The notes under the pieces are model-generated. The model did no database searches. It worked only from the letters and a program-made list of their open reading frames with translations, and was not told the origin of the DNA. From the NCBI GenBank assembly GCA_028712695.1, contig JAQTQZ010000004.1, positions 1 through 64,000 of the forward strand: DNA of 64,000 nucleotides, written 5' to 3'. The translations under genes and the position numbers were made by a program. Each line of letters opens with the position of its first letter. The first letter of the stretch is position 1. Positions 1 through 7,077 of this stretch are shown piece by piece. This DNA is from Methylovulum sp. GTDB lineage: Bacteria; Pseudomonadota; Gammaproteobacteria; Methylococcales; Methylomonadaceae.

Positions 1-59
1 CCCCGTGCCAAATCTTGGATCGCTGAAACTAAAACTGGGGCTTTGATGATGTCGCTCAT
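1..59 (-). CDS. N-terminus of an unidentified protein (cut by the window edge)
   Basis: A minus-strand ATG at 59 follows a perfect AGGAGG (complement of 67-72) with 7 nt spacing, and the frame stays open to the window edge. The visible residues read MSDIIKAPVLVSAIQDLAR. A second in-frame ATG at 65 lies only 1 nt from the ribosome-binding site and is the less likely start. Nineteen residues are too few to name a family. It lies on the far side of the integrase remnant from ssrA, so it may be island cargo or old chromosome. Confidence 0.5.
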   Translation of the reverse strand, partial: MSDIIKAPVLVSAIQDLAR

Positions 60-169
60 TTTCATTCCTCCTAAAGGAATTCTACTGCATTGAAAATAAG
101 CGGTTACACGAAATTATTTACACTCCCTAGCGAGGGCGGAGACAAAATGCAAGGCATCCCGACACGGCG

Positions 170-649
170 TCAAGTCATTTGGGGTAGCCAGTGGTGCGCA
201 GCGTACCGTAGGGGAGTTGCGCGCCGCGGCGGACACAGGACGAACGCGGGCAGCCGAAGGCAATAATCGCCAGCAAATTTTTCGCCGCTGAAATCGGACG
301 GATCCCATTTCAGCTTTCGCGAAAAATACTGGCGCGCTTGTTTTTCGGACAAATTCCACTCAGATTTAGCCATTACAGGCACTTTCTCCCCATCTGGCAG
401 GATTGCCAATGCTTTGCCCGTTATAACGGCCTGATAAACGGTAAACTTACCTTTTTCGAGCTTAGCCATTTCTTCATCCAGTTTGACACGATAGGCCCGC
501 TCCAAATTAACGGCAAGCCTGTAGCTGTCGGTTTTGAGTGATTTTTTTATTTCGCCACAAGTGAAGTGCCTTAAAAATTGCTTGGGGATTCTGGCACGAA
601 AATAGTAAACACCGTCGCTGTTTTTCCACAAGTAGGCGGGTTGGTTCAT
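170..649 (-). pseudogene. Truncated tyrosine-recombinase (phage/island integrase), N-terminal part only
   Basis: The first ~120 residues look like the N-terminal part of site-specific integrases (W-K-N-S-D-G-V-Y-Y-F-R-A-R-I-P, then a K-S-L-K-T-D motif). No catalytic domain with the R-H-R-Y residues follows. After about residue 125 the frame runs into an arginine/proline-rich tail unlike the family and stops at 170, so most of the ~400-residue gene is gone. It lies 122 bp downstream of the 3' end of ssrA in the same orientation, the usual place for an integrase of an island inserted at tmRNA. I read it as a scar of a lost or rearranged element. The alternative is a small standalone DNA-binding protein. 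Confidence 0.65.
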
Positions 650-735
650 GGTCGCTTGCCGAAAAATGTGGCCTGTTTTGTGGCCTCATTTGTGAATTAG
701 AAAAATTCAGCAAGGAAAATGTTGTTTAAAGCTAT

Positions 736-756
736 AAAAAACGGGGCGTTAGCCCC
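736..756 (-). terminator. Terminator of ssrA
   Basis: A GGGGC/GCCCC stem with a 4-nt loop is flanked by an A run on the left and a T run on the right (757-764), so it can act in both directions. It lies just past the 3' end of ssrA. Confidence 0.8.
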
Positions 757-770
757 ATTTTTTTAAGTGG

Positions 771-1148
771 TGGTGGAGGCGGCGGGGATTGAACCCGCGT
801 CCGCAAGTACTCCGCCCCAAGGTCTACATGCTTGTCCCGTTCTTTTGATTTAGCTGGTGGCTACCCGACGGGCCAAGAAAAACACCAGCGATTCCGTAAG
901 GTTTTAGCGCATCCACACCGGACAGGTTTCAGCGCGATCTTATGTAAATGACCTCTGAGCGTCCAGCGAACCGGACTCCACCCGCATAAGCACAGGTGGT
1001 CAAAGGAATGGTGCTGTGTTTAAGCAGCTAGAGCCATTGAGTAGTTTTCGTCGTTTGCGAATACTTTTTTTCTGTATGTTTTACGAGATGTACAGTCCTC
1101 GGCATGCACTTAAGGTTTTGCTACCCACGTCGAAGCCATGTCGCCCCC
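771..1148 (-). ncRNA. ssrA: Transfer-messenger RNA (tmRNA)
   Basis: tmRNA rescues ribosomes stalled on broken mRNAs and tags the unfinished peptide for proteolysis. The 5' end begins GGGGGCGA on the minus strand at 1148. The 3' end carries a T-loop (GGTTCAATCCC type) and an acceptor strand ending CCTCCACCA at 771, which pairs with the 5' end. The tag reading frame lies at 1058-1020: resume codon GCA, then ANDENYSMALAA and TAA. The ANDENY start and ALAA end are typical of gammaproteobacteria. The length, 378 nt, is normal. The 3' end is a classic island attachment site, and an integrase remnant sits directly beyond it. Confidence 0.97.
1020..1058 (-). other. tmRNA proteolysis tag reading frame
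   Basis: Codons GCA AAC GAC GAA AAC TAC TCA ATG GCT CTA GCT GCT TAA encode ANDENYSMALAA. The hydrophobic ALAA end is the ClpXP/ClpAP degron. Confidence 0.93.
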
Positions 1149-1297
1149 GTGTGATTCACAGATACTGTGATAGGATTTGTATTTAAATGTTCGGCAGCTA
1201 GCATAAAAAGTAAGCCGTCTATCTTTAAATAATGAATCTTTGTTACTTTTTAAAACAAGTGGCGGCTTTATTTTGTACCGCCAATTTTGGCGTCAGC

Positions 1298-1513
1298 TTA
1301 GTGGATGACGCTTACATTTTCAGCTTGCGGGCCTTTTGGGCCTTGCGTTACGCTGAACTGTACTTTTTGGCCTTCATCCAGTGTTTTGTAGCCACCCGCG
1401 TTATTGATTTGCGCAAAGTGTACGAAAACATCGGGGCCTGATTGTTGCTCGATAAAACCGAAACCTTTATCAGAATTAAACCATTTAACGGTGCCAGTGG
1501 TGATTGTAGACAT
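1298..1513 (-). CDS. Cold-shock domain protein, CspA family
   Basis: A 71-residue single cold-shock domain that binds single-stranded RNA or DNA and melts mRNA secondary structure. RNP1 (K-G-F-G-F-I-E) is at residues 16-22 and RNP2 (V-F-V-H-F) at 29-33. The length matches the CspA family. The start ATG at 1513 has an AGGAC ribosome-binding site. It is monocistronic, with a long A+T-rich upstream region (1514-1700) that could form the extended leader common to csp genes; I did not fold it. Which csp paralogue it is cannot be told from sequence alone. Confidence 0.95.
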   Translation of the reverse strand: MSTITTGTVKWFNSDKGFGFIEQQSGPDVFVHFAQINNAGGYKTLDEGQKVQFSVTQGPKGPQAENVSVIH

Positions 1514-1968
1514 AATGAGTCCTATAAAATATATTAAATAATGAAGCCTTTACGGCGGGTAAAGCAGAGAAATTTAGAAATTACTTAATGAAACAAGGAC
1601 GAGAGACTACAAGGAGAAACATCGAAAAGGTAAACAGAGGGTAAATCAGATTTTCAAGCTAGTATGTATTATAAGCGTTTACTTATAAAACTCAATATAT
1701 ATTTTATATTGAATTTGTTAAATTAATATTCCTTGTAGGGCGTTAATCAACAATTAACGCCCCGTATTGTCGACAAAAACGTGCATATCCCGCCTGATGA
1801 GTGGATTGGTTTTGACATAAGCGCTGGTGCAGCCTGCTTCACTATCTTAGAATCCTGTACCAACATTATTCTCAAAGAACACCACTTCGGCACTTAAAAG
1901 AAAGTTATCCATCTTTTAAGATAAGCCTGCCTTGTACCATAATATTATCAGCAACCAGCAAAACTGAT

Positions 1969-1984
1969 TGTTATAAAACCGACA
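1969..1984. promoter_or_regulatory. NifA upstream activator site (distal)
   Basis: TGTTATAAAACCGACA is a perfect TGT-N10-ACA match. It lies 214 bp upstream of the -24 GG at 2183 and on the first copy of the duplication. Confidence 0.7.
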
Positions 1985-2099
1985 AATCCACTACCTACTA
2001 GATAAAATAAAAGTTATAAGTATTAGATAGATAATAAATAACAAACTGTATCCCTGCCTACCCCTCACAACGGCATTATCAGCAAACAGCAAAAATCAT

Positions 2100-2115
2100 T
2101 GTTATAAAACCAACA
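2100..2115. promoter_or_regulatory. NifA upstream activator site (proximal)
   Basis: TGTTATAAAACCAACA is a perfect TGT-N10-ACA match 83 bp upstream of the -24 GG at 2183. It is the duplicate of the site at 1969 with one base changed. A near-match to an IHF site (TATCAA at ~2154) lies between it and the promoter. Confidence 0.75.
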
Positions 2116-2180
2116 AAACCATAGCTGCGGAAAACACCTAAAAAATTATAAATATCAAATAGATAACAAATAATAACAAC

Positions 2181-2198
2181 CTGGATCATTTCTTGCAT
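2181..2198 (+). promoter_or_regulatory. Sigma54 (-24/-12) promoter of the SIR2-GTPase-DUF364 operon
   Basis: CTGGATCATTTCTTGCAT has GG at 2183-2184 and GC at 2195-2196, exactly 10 nt apart. The -12 half (TTGCAT) is excellent; the -24 half (TGGAT) departs from TGGCAC. Transcription should begin near 2208, just ahead of the AAGGAG at ~2220. Confidence 0.72.
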
Positions 2199-2232
2199 AA
2201 GTATTAGGCATTTACACCTAAAGGAGTTTTCC

Positions 2233-3096
2233 ATGTCCACCACGGTATTTTCTGAAATATTAGATGGCCTTTACGACAACAAAATTGTCCCTTACCTAGG
2301 CTCTGGCGTATTGTTCGACGCCAAGAACAAACAGACCGGCCAAGCCATGCCCGCCGATAGCCATAGCCTGATTTTAGCGATGAACAACGGGCAACCGATG
2401 GCGCCTAAATTGATGTACGAATTCCCCCGTGCAGCGATGAACCAGGAACTGAAGCGGGGGCGTAATTTCCTCGGCCAATTCCTCAACAGAACCTACGGCG
2501 AAACAGAATGGACACGCGCTGCAATCCACAATTGGCTAGCGCACTGGAAACCTGCCTATGTGGTTGATGTCAACCGCGACACCCAACTGCAAGACAGTTA
2601 CGCCGATGAGGAACACACGTTGATTGTCGGCGTGGCACGGATTACCGCCAGTCAATTCCGCTTCCGTATCTACCATTTCGACGGCAGCAGTTATTTTGAA
2701 ATTCCTCAGGAGCAAGTGGACTCCCGCTTTCCTGTACTGTTCAAACCCATGGGCACACCCAAACCGGAAGCCAATTATGTCGCCTCTGATGCCGATTATG
2801 TCGATTACATCACCGAACTGATGGGCGGATTTGCTATTCCTGATTTCTTGAAAAGCTACCGTAAAGACAAACAATACTTGTTTTTAGGTTTGCGCCTGAA
2901 CCGCGATTCGGAACGCATGGTGATGAGTGACATCATCAGGGACGCGGCAGAACCTAAAGGTTGGGTGTTGAACAAAAACCCCACCGACAAAGAAATCCGC
3001 TATTGCAAAAAAATCGGTTTGGAAATTATTGATGCCGATGTTGAAGAATGGCTGGAAGTGGTCGGTTTTGCCTGTGAACAGAAAATGACGGCTTAA
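2233..3096 (+). CDS. SIR2-like domain protein in the nif accessory region
   Basis: A 287-residue protein resembling the SIR2-like fold of NAD-consuming enzymes. A glycine-rich motif I-V-P-Y-L-G-S-G-V is at 18-26, a Y-V-V-D-V-N-R-D segment (109-116) takes the place of the family's T-T-N-Y-D, and Y-L-F-L-G-L-R-L-N-R-D-S-E-R (214-227) matches the late G-x-S-x-x-D motif. It has no zinc-ribbon cysteines of classical deacetylases. The start has AAGGAG 7 nt upstream. It is the first gene of a five-gene run behind a sigma54 promoter with two NifA sites, which suggests use under diazotrophic conditions rather than in defence. The substrate is unknown; NADase or ADP-ribose chemistry is only an inference from the fold. 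Confidence 0.75.
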   Translation: MSTTVFSEILDGLYDNKIVPYLGSGVLFDAKNKQTGQAMPADSHSLILAMNNGQPMAPKLMYEFPRAAMNQELKRGRNFLGQFLNRTYGETEWTRAAIHNWLAHWKPAYVVDVNRDTQLQDSYADEEHTLIVGVARITASQFRFRIYHFDGSSYFEIPQEQVDSRFPVLFKPMGTPKPEANYVASDADYVDYITELMGGFAIPDFLKSYRKDKQYLFLGLRLNRDSERMVMSDIIRDAAEPKGWVLNKNPTDKEIRYCKKIGLEIIDADVEEWLEVVGFACEQKMTA

Positions 3097-3120
3097 ATAT
3101 CAATGAAATGTAGGTTGACG

Positions 3121-3136
3121 TGTGCCATAGGGCACA
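3121..3136. repeat. Small GTAGG-type hairpin
   Basis: TGTGCC-ATAG-GGCACA forms a 6-bp stem just after a TGTAGG start (3109), like the larger REP-like elements elsewhere in the window. It lies between the SIR2-like gene and the GTPase gene. Confidence 0.4.
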
Positions 3137-3187
3137 GAACAGTAGGAACCCCAAGCCAACAATGTTATTAAAGTTAGAGGTGGAATT

Positions 3188-3787
3188 ATGAGACCAGAAT
3201 ACTTAGCTACCCCACGCTTAGTCCCCATCCCGACACCCGCACCCGCACCGATGAAAATTGTTTTTGTCGGCAATGTCGGTTCGGGGAAAACAACGGCTAT
3301 CACGTCATTAAGCGAATCGGCCATGCTTGGCACAGAAGTCCGGGCGACCGAGCAAGATGCCCTACACCGGAAAGCCACGACAACCGTAGGCATTGAATAT
3401 GGCGTTATGCACATCCATGACACTAAGCTGCACCTTTATGGGACGCCTGGGCAGCGCCGTTTTGACTTTATGGCTTCAATTGCCTGCCAAGGCGCTGTCG
3501 GCATGGTTGTCATGATCGATAATGCCCATCCGCACCCCTTGGTAGAATTGGATTATTTTCTCCAAAGACATGGTGATTATTTAAAAACCCATCCCGCGAT
3601 TGTAGCCATCACCCATTATGATGACAACACCACCCAGACTTACCTGATCGAATACCATCGTTACCTCAGGGAACATGGTATTTCATGCCCCGTCATGCGG
3701 CTTGATGCACGGGAAAAAACACAAGTCACGCAAGTGGTTGAAAAATTGTATGCCAAAATTATCCGTAGCAGGCGGGAATACCCATAG
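3188..3787 (+). CDS. Small Ras/SRPRB-like GTPase
   Basis: A 199-residue P-loop GTPase of the type found in bacterial MglA/CvnD-like switches. The Walker A motif G-N-V-G-S-G-K-T is at 28-35 and the G3 motif Y-G-T-P-G-Q at 84-89. The G4 position near 141-145 reads T-H-Y-D instead of N-K-x-D, as in several COG2229-like GTPases. The first 21 residues are proline-rich; an internal Met22 (M-K-I-V-F) could be the start, but the ATG at 3188 has a better ribosome-binding site (AGAGGTGG). It follows the SIR2-like gene by 91 bp and is followed by the DUF364 gene, so probably cotranscribed. No GAP or exchange factor is obvious nearby. Confidence 0.85.
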   Translation: MRPEYLATPRLVPIPTPAPAPMKIVFVGNVGSGKTTAITSLSESAMLGTEVRATEQDALHRKATTTVGIEYGVMHIHDTKLHLYGTPGQRRFDFMASIACQGAVGMVVMIDNAHPHPLVELDYFLQRHGDYLKTHPAIVAITHYDDNTTQTYLIEYHRYLREHGISCPVMRLDAREKTQVTQVVEKLYAKIIRSRREYP

Positions 3788-3887
3788 GGCATAAATAAGC
3801 CGGTTGCAGCGTTAGCGGAAGCCGGCGTTTCTAGCACAATCGTTCACGAGATTGCCGGAAACATCTTTAAAATCTCAAAGGTCACAA

Positions 3888-4853
3888 ATGCCCAACCACC
3901 TCTACGAACTCCTGCTAGATTCCTGTAACAGCCGAACCAAAGCCGACAAGCTAATGATCGGCCTCGTTTGGACGCTCTGCCAAGACGACAGCCAAGGGCT
4001 GACTGGTTTGGCGATGAGCCCGAACATCGCCACCCGCACCTTACCTTGGTCAGGCACATTGACGGGCAAACCCGTCACCGATTTGGCAGCGTGGATACTG
4101 GACTGGGAACCGTATAAAGCCACGGTCGCAATGGCTGCAATCAACTGTTGCATAAACGCCAGGCCATTGCCTGAATCTGTCTTGCTGGAAGCCAATCCAG
4201 AACATGCCAACCTCGCCGTGTTCGACTATTTCTTGCCGCACACACAGGGCAAAAATGTCGTGGTCATTGGCCATTACCCCGGCATCGAACGCTACCAAAA
4301 CAAAATGCAACTCACCGTGCTGGAAAGGCAACCGCAACTAGGCGACCTGCCCGATGCCGCCGCCGAGTTCCTGCTACCAAAAGCCGATTGGGTGTTCCTG
4401 ACCGCCAGCACCATCCCGAACAAAACCTTCCCGCGTTTGGTGGAATTGTCCAGTAATGCTAAAACTGTACTCATGGGGCCAACCGTACCGTGGCTGCCGC
4501 AATTGCATGAATTTGGCATTGATTATCTGGCGGGTGTGGAAGTCACTGATGCAACCGCCTTGTACCACACCGCCGCGCAAGGTGGCGGCGTGCGGATTTT
4601 CCAGACCGGCGTCCATTACCGCATCGCCGAATTGGCTCCGGCAAACAGCATGGCGTGGCTGAAACAACAGATCGCCGATTGTGTCGCCGAAAAACACCGC
4701 CTGACGGCTGAGATGGAAAACTGGTATAGCGCGGGCAACCTAAGCCGCTATCCGGCTTATCGGCTGTTGGAAGAAACTAACGTCCGTTTATCGCGGCTGG
4801 ACAGCAGTTACAAGCCACTGTGGGACAGCATGCGCCATACCCCAAAAACATAA
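3888..4853 (+). CDS. DUF364-type protein (putative heavy-metal chelation domain)
   Basis: A 321-residue soluble protein with the DUF4213/DUF364 architecture: an N-terminal small domain, then a Rossmann-like half with V-V-V-I-G-H-Y-P-G and W-V-F-L-T-A-S-T-I-P-N-K-T followed by L-M-G-P-T-V-P. These are the conserved parts of the family, which is annotated as putative heavy-metal chelation from structural data. I use the ATG at 3888, preceded by AAAGGT; an in-frame TTG at 3852 would add 12 residues without a ribosome-binding site. The context behind a NifA-type promoter makes a role in metal handling for nitrogenase plausible but unproven. Confidence 0.8.
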   Translation: MPNHLYELLLDSCNSRTKADKLMIGLVWTLCQDDSQGLTGLAMSPNIATRTLPWSGTLTGKPVTDLAAWILDWEPYKATVAMAAINCCINARPLPESVLLEANPEHANLAVFDYFLPHTQGKNVVVIGHYPGIERYQNKMQLTVLERQPQLGDLPDAAAEFLLPKADWVFLTASTIPNKTFPRLVELSSNAKTVLMGPTVPWLPQLHEFGIDYLAGVEVTDATALYHTAAQGGGVRIFQTGVHYRIAELAPANSMAWLKQQIADCVAEKHRLTAEMENWYSAGNLSRYPAYRLLEETNVRLSRLDSSYKPLWDSMRHTPKT

Positions 4854-4870
4854 GAGGAAACACTGTAAAT

Positions 4871-5314
4871 ATGGGTGCCGATGCGCTTTTTAAAAACCAC
4901 CGCCTACTCCTTTATTACAAAGGTGACATCAGTGCCTTAACGCTGTTTGCCCAACACAGTAACGGCAGCATTTGCTTCCCAAGCCCGTTGCCACTGTTGT
5001 CCAGCGCATTGGAACCGGAAGAATGCACCGAAACAAAAGTCAATCTCCATCCGTCAGCCTTGGTCAATGCCATTAACACGCTATTCCAACTTGACAATGA
5101 CTTATTGCAAGCCGAACCCGGCTTTAGCGAGCAAATTGACACGCCCGCAGGCATTATCATTGTGCACATGGCCCGGTTTAAGTTGTTCGACCCACCCCAC
5201 AAACTGTTAGAAAGCCGCGCCTGCAAACTAAAAACCTTGCCTGAACTACGAGGCAGGCCACCGGCGGAAATGGAATTGCTACGCCGTGCCTATGTACAAG
5301 TGATGGAGTCTTAA
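4871..5314 (+). CDS. Conserved-looking protein of unknown function, 147 aa
   Basis: Translation from ATG 4871 (AGAGGAAA upstream) gives a 147-residue soluble protein with no signal peptide, membrane segment or cysteine cluster. A central hydrophobic strand (G-I-I-I-V-H-M-A-R-F) and a charged C-terminal helix are visible. An in-frame ATG at 4820 would overlap the DUF364 gene. It is tightly packed between the DUF364 gene and the GlcF-like gene (next start 1 nt after its stop), so it should be translated with them. I do not recognise the family. Confidence 0.8.
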   Translation: MGADALFKNHRLLLYYKGDISALTLFAQHSNGSICFPSPLPLLSSALEPEECTETKVNLHPSALVNAINTLFQLDNDLLQAEPGFSEQIDTPAGIIIVHMARFKLFDPPHKLLESRACKLKTLPELRGRPPAEMELLRRAYVQVMES

Positions 5315-5315
5315 A

Positions 5316-6548
5316 ATGTTCGACTTTATGGAGATGGATTTTAATGCTGCGGGCATAACACCGTCATCCGGCCCCTACATCCCCGATGCTGGCGAATGCC
5401 AGCGTTGTGGGCAATGCGTCAGCAGTTGCCCAACGTTCCGGCTGTTCCAAACCCATGAGGAAACCCCGCGTAGCCGTATCCGCACCCTCAGCAAAATCCT
5501 TGTGGAAAACCAAGCCATCAGCACCGAAGAACGCGAGCATCTGGACAACTGCCTGCAATGCCGTGCTTGCGAGACGGCCTGCCCTAGCCGCATGGCCTAC
5601 GGCGAACTATTTGACCAAGCGCAAGCCCAGTTAACGGCCTCCCCTAGCGGTTTGGCGAAACTGGCGTACAGCCTGATCGAAAACAAACGCTGGCGACGAA
5701 ATTTGCTGCCCTTGCTGGCGGTGTATTTAAAATCTGGCCTGCAAAACCCCTTGCGTGCCACGGGCTTGCTAAAAAAACTGCATCTGGCCGATGCTGAATC
5801 CCTACTGACCCTGCCCGCGCTAAAACCCTTAGCGACACAATACCCCGCCATCGGCACGACACGCGGGCAAGTCGCCCTGTTTACCGGCTGTATCGCCGAA
5901 CATTTTGACAACGCCACGTTGCAAGCCGCCATCACGCTATTGAACGCCATTGGCTATACGGTCATCGTACCGCCCGAACAAGGCTGTTGCGGTGCAGTGC
6001 ACCAACACAACGGCCAAACCGCCACCGCATTAATTGACCATAACATCAACGTGTTCAACGCCTTGGATGTGCAAGCCGTATTGCATACCGCAACCGGTTG
6101 CGGGGCAATGTTAAGCGACTATCGGCATGAAAATGAAGCGGCGGCACTATTTAGCCAACGTTTACAAGACATCAACGAATTTTTGCTGGCGCATTGGCCT
6201 GAGGATTTGCATTTGAACGCCTTACCGGAAAAAGTTGCGGTACACGAGCCTTGCAGCCAACGCAATGTCCTGAAAAATCAGCAAACCGTGTACGCCTTGC
6301 TGGCAAAAATCCCTGAATTGGAGGCCATCCCCTTACCCGACAACCACCTGTGTTGCGGCGCGGGCGGCAGCTACATGCTCAGCCATCCTGACAACGCCGG
6401 GCAATTACGCACTATGAAACAGCAAACAATTAACGGCGCACAGGTTGATCGGGTGGTCAGCAGTAATTTTGGCTGTGCGGTTTTTATGAATGCCGGTGGG
6501 GGGGATGTTGTGCATCCTTTGCGGTTGTTGGTGGGTCAATTATCCTAA
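5316..6548 (+). CDS. GlcF-like Fe-S oxidoreductase subunit
   Basis: A 410-residue protein with two [4Fe-4S] ferredoxin motifs (C28-x2-C31-x2-C34-x3-C38 and C79-x2-C82-x2-C85-x3-C89) followed by two CCG cysteine-rich domains (C-C-G-A at ~224 and ~346). This is the layout of the glycolate oxidase iron-sulfur subunit and of heterodisulfide-reductase-like subunits. In glycolate oxidase it passes electrons from the GlcDE flavoproteins to quinone. No glcD or glcE is in the window, and the protein ends a NifA-type operon, so here it may serve another flavoprotein or feed electrons toward nitrogen fixation. The gene name glcF is a homology label only. Confidence 0.85.
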   Translation: MFDFMEMDFNAAGITPSSGPYIPDAGECQRCGQCVSSCPTFRLFQTHEETPRSRIRTLSKILVENQAISTEEREHLDNCLQCRACETACPSRMAYGELFDQAQAQLTASPSGLAKLAYSLIENKRWRRNLLPLLAVYLKSGLQNPLRATGLLKKLHLADAESLLTLPALKPLATQYPAIGTTRGQVALFTGCIAEHFDNATLQAAITLLNAIGYTVIVPPEQGCCGAVHQHNGQTATALIDHNINVFNALDVQAVLHTATGCGAMLSDYRHENEAAALFSQRLQDINEFLLAHWPEDLHLNALPEKVAVHEPCSQRNVLKNQQTVYALLAKIPELEAIPLPDNHLCCGAGGSYMLSHPDNAGQLRTMKQQTINGAQVDRVVSSNFGCAVFMNAGGGDVVHPLRLLVGQLS

Positions 6549-6706
6549 TATACTGTAAACGCTAAAGTTTCTTTCTTTGTGGATAGGGTGCGCATTTATT
6601 CCCCAGAAGGTAGGATATCGCGTACCTTTGATAAAATCATAATGTTTACGCAGGCGCTAAGAAGAATCAATGGCTGTAGCGGAAGCGGGATAGCTTGAGT
6701 GTCTTG

Positions 6707-7012
6707 CTAAACGGCATAACTTTGCATAATTTCATTTTTGTCTTTCTCTGGTATGTCTTGCCATCTTGCTTTATCGCTTAGTTGCAAATCAATGCCTGCA
6801 GATTTGGCGACAGCGACGATATGGAAAAACCATTTTGAATATGACCACTCTTTTATCGGAGCTGACTTGAACCCATGTAAATCATTATCCCAGTAGATAC
6901 CAGCAGCCTCACGGTAAATATGTTGATACATAGGCTTTCCGTCACCAACTACGGCTAGCAACAACTCACCATTCTCAGTTATTTTAATTTGGCCGATTAT
7001 TTCTGTATCCAT
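6707..7012 (-). CDS. Uncharacterised 101-aa protein
   Basis: A small acidic soluble protein starting MDTEIIGQIKITENGELLL, rich in aromatic residues in the middle (Y-W-D-N-D-L-H-G-F-K-S, W-S-Y-S-K-W-F-F-H). It recalls proteins annotated as integron-cassette proteins, but I am not certain of that. It lies between glcF and nifA on the minus strand, 65 bp downstream of nifA's stop, so it might be read through from nifLA. The 6549-6706 gap on its downstream side shows a weak inverted GTAAACGC/GTTTACG pair and no gene. Confidence 0.6.
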   Translation of the reverse strand: MDTEIIGQIKITENGELLLAVVGDGKPMYQHIYREAAGIYWDNDLHGFKSAPIKEWSYSKWFFHIVAVAKSAGIDLQLSDKARWQDIPEKDKNEIMQSYAV

Positions 7013-7077
7013 TTCAACAATACCCTTATATCTCTAGGGTATAAATACGTACCCCACTGCTATTCGTAACCTCCCCC

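Larger units (their letters stand above)
1944..2205 (+). repeat. Diverged tandem duplication (~131-bp unit) carrying NifA sites
   Basis: Two roughly 131-bp units, starting with ATTATCAGCA at 1944 and at 2075, align along most of their length with substitutions and small indels. Each carries one TGT-N10-ACA site at the same relative position. The second unit ends in the sigma54 promoter at 2181-2198. The matching end of the first unit (around 2045-2060) has lost the -24 GG. The rest of the 1514-2232 gap shows no coding sequence. Confidence 0.8.

Noticed and set aside
3788-3887. Separate sigma54 promoter for the DUF364 gene
   Set aside because: The nearest GG and GC are 11 nt apart rather than 10, and no TGT-N10-ACA is near.
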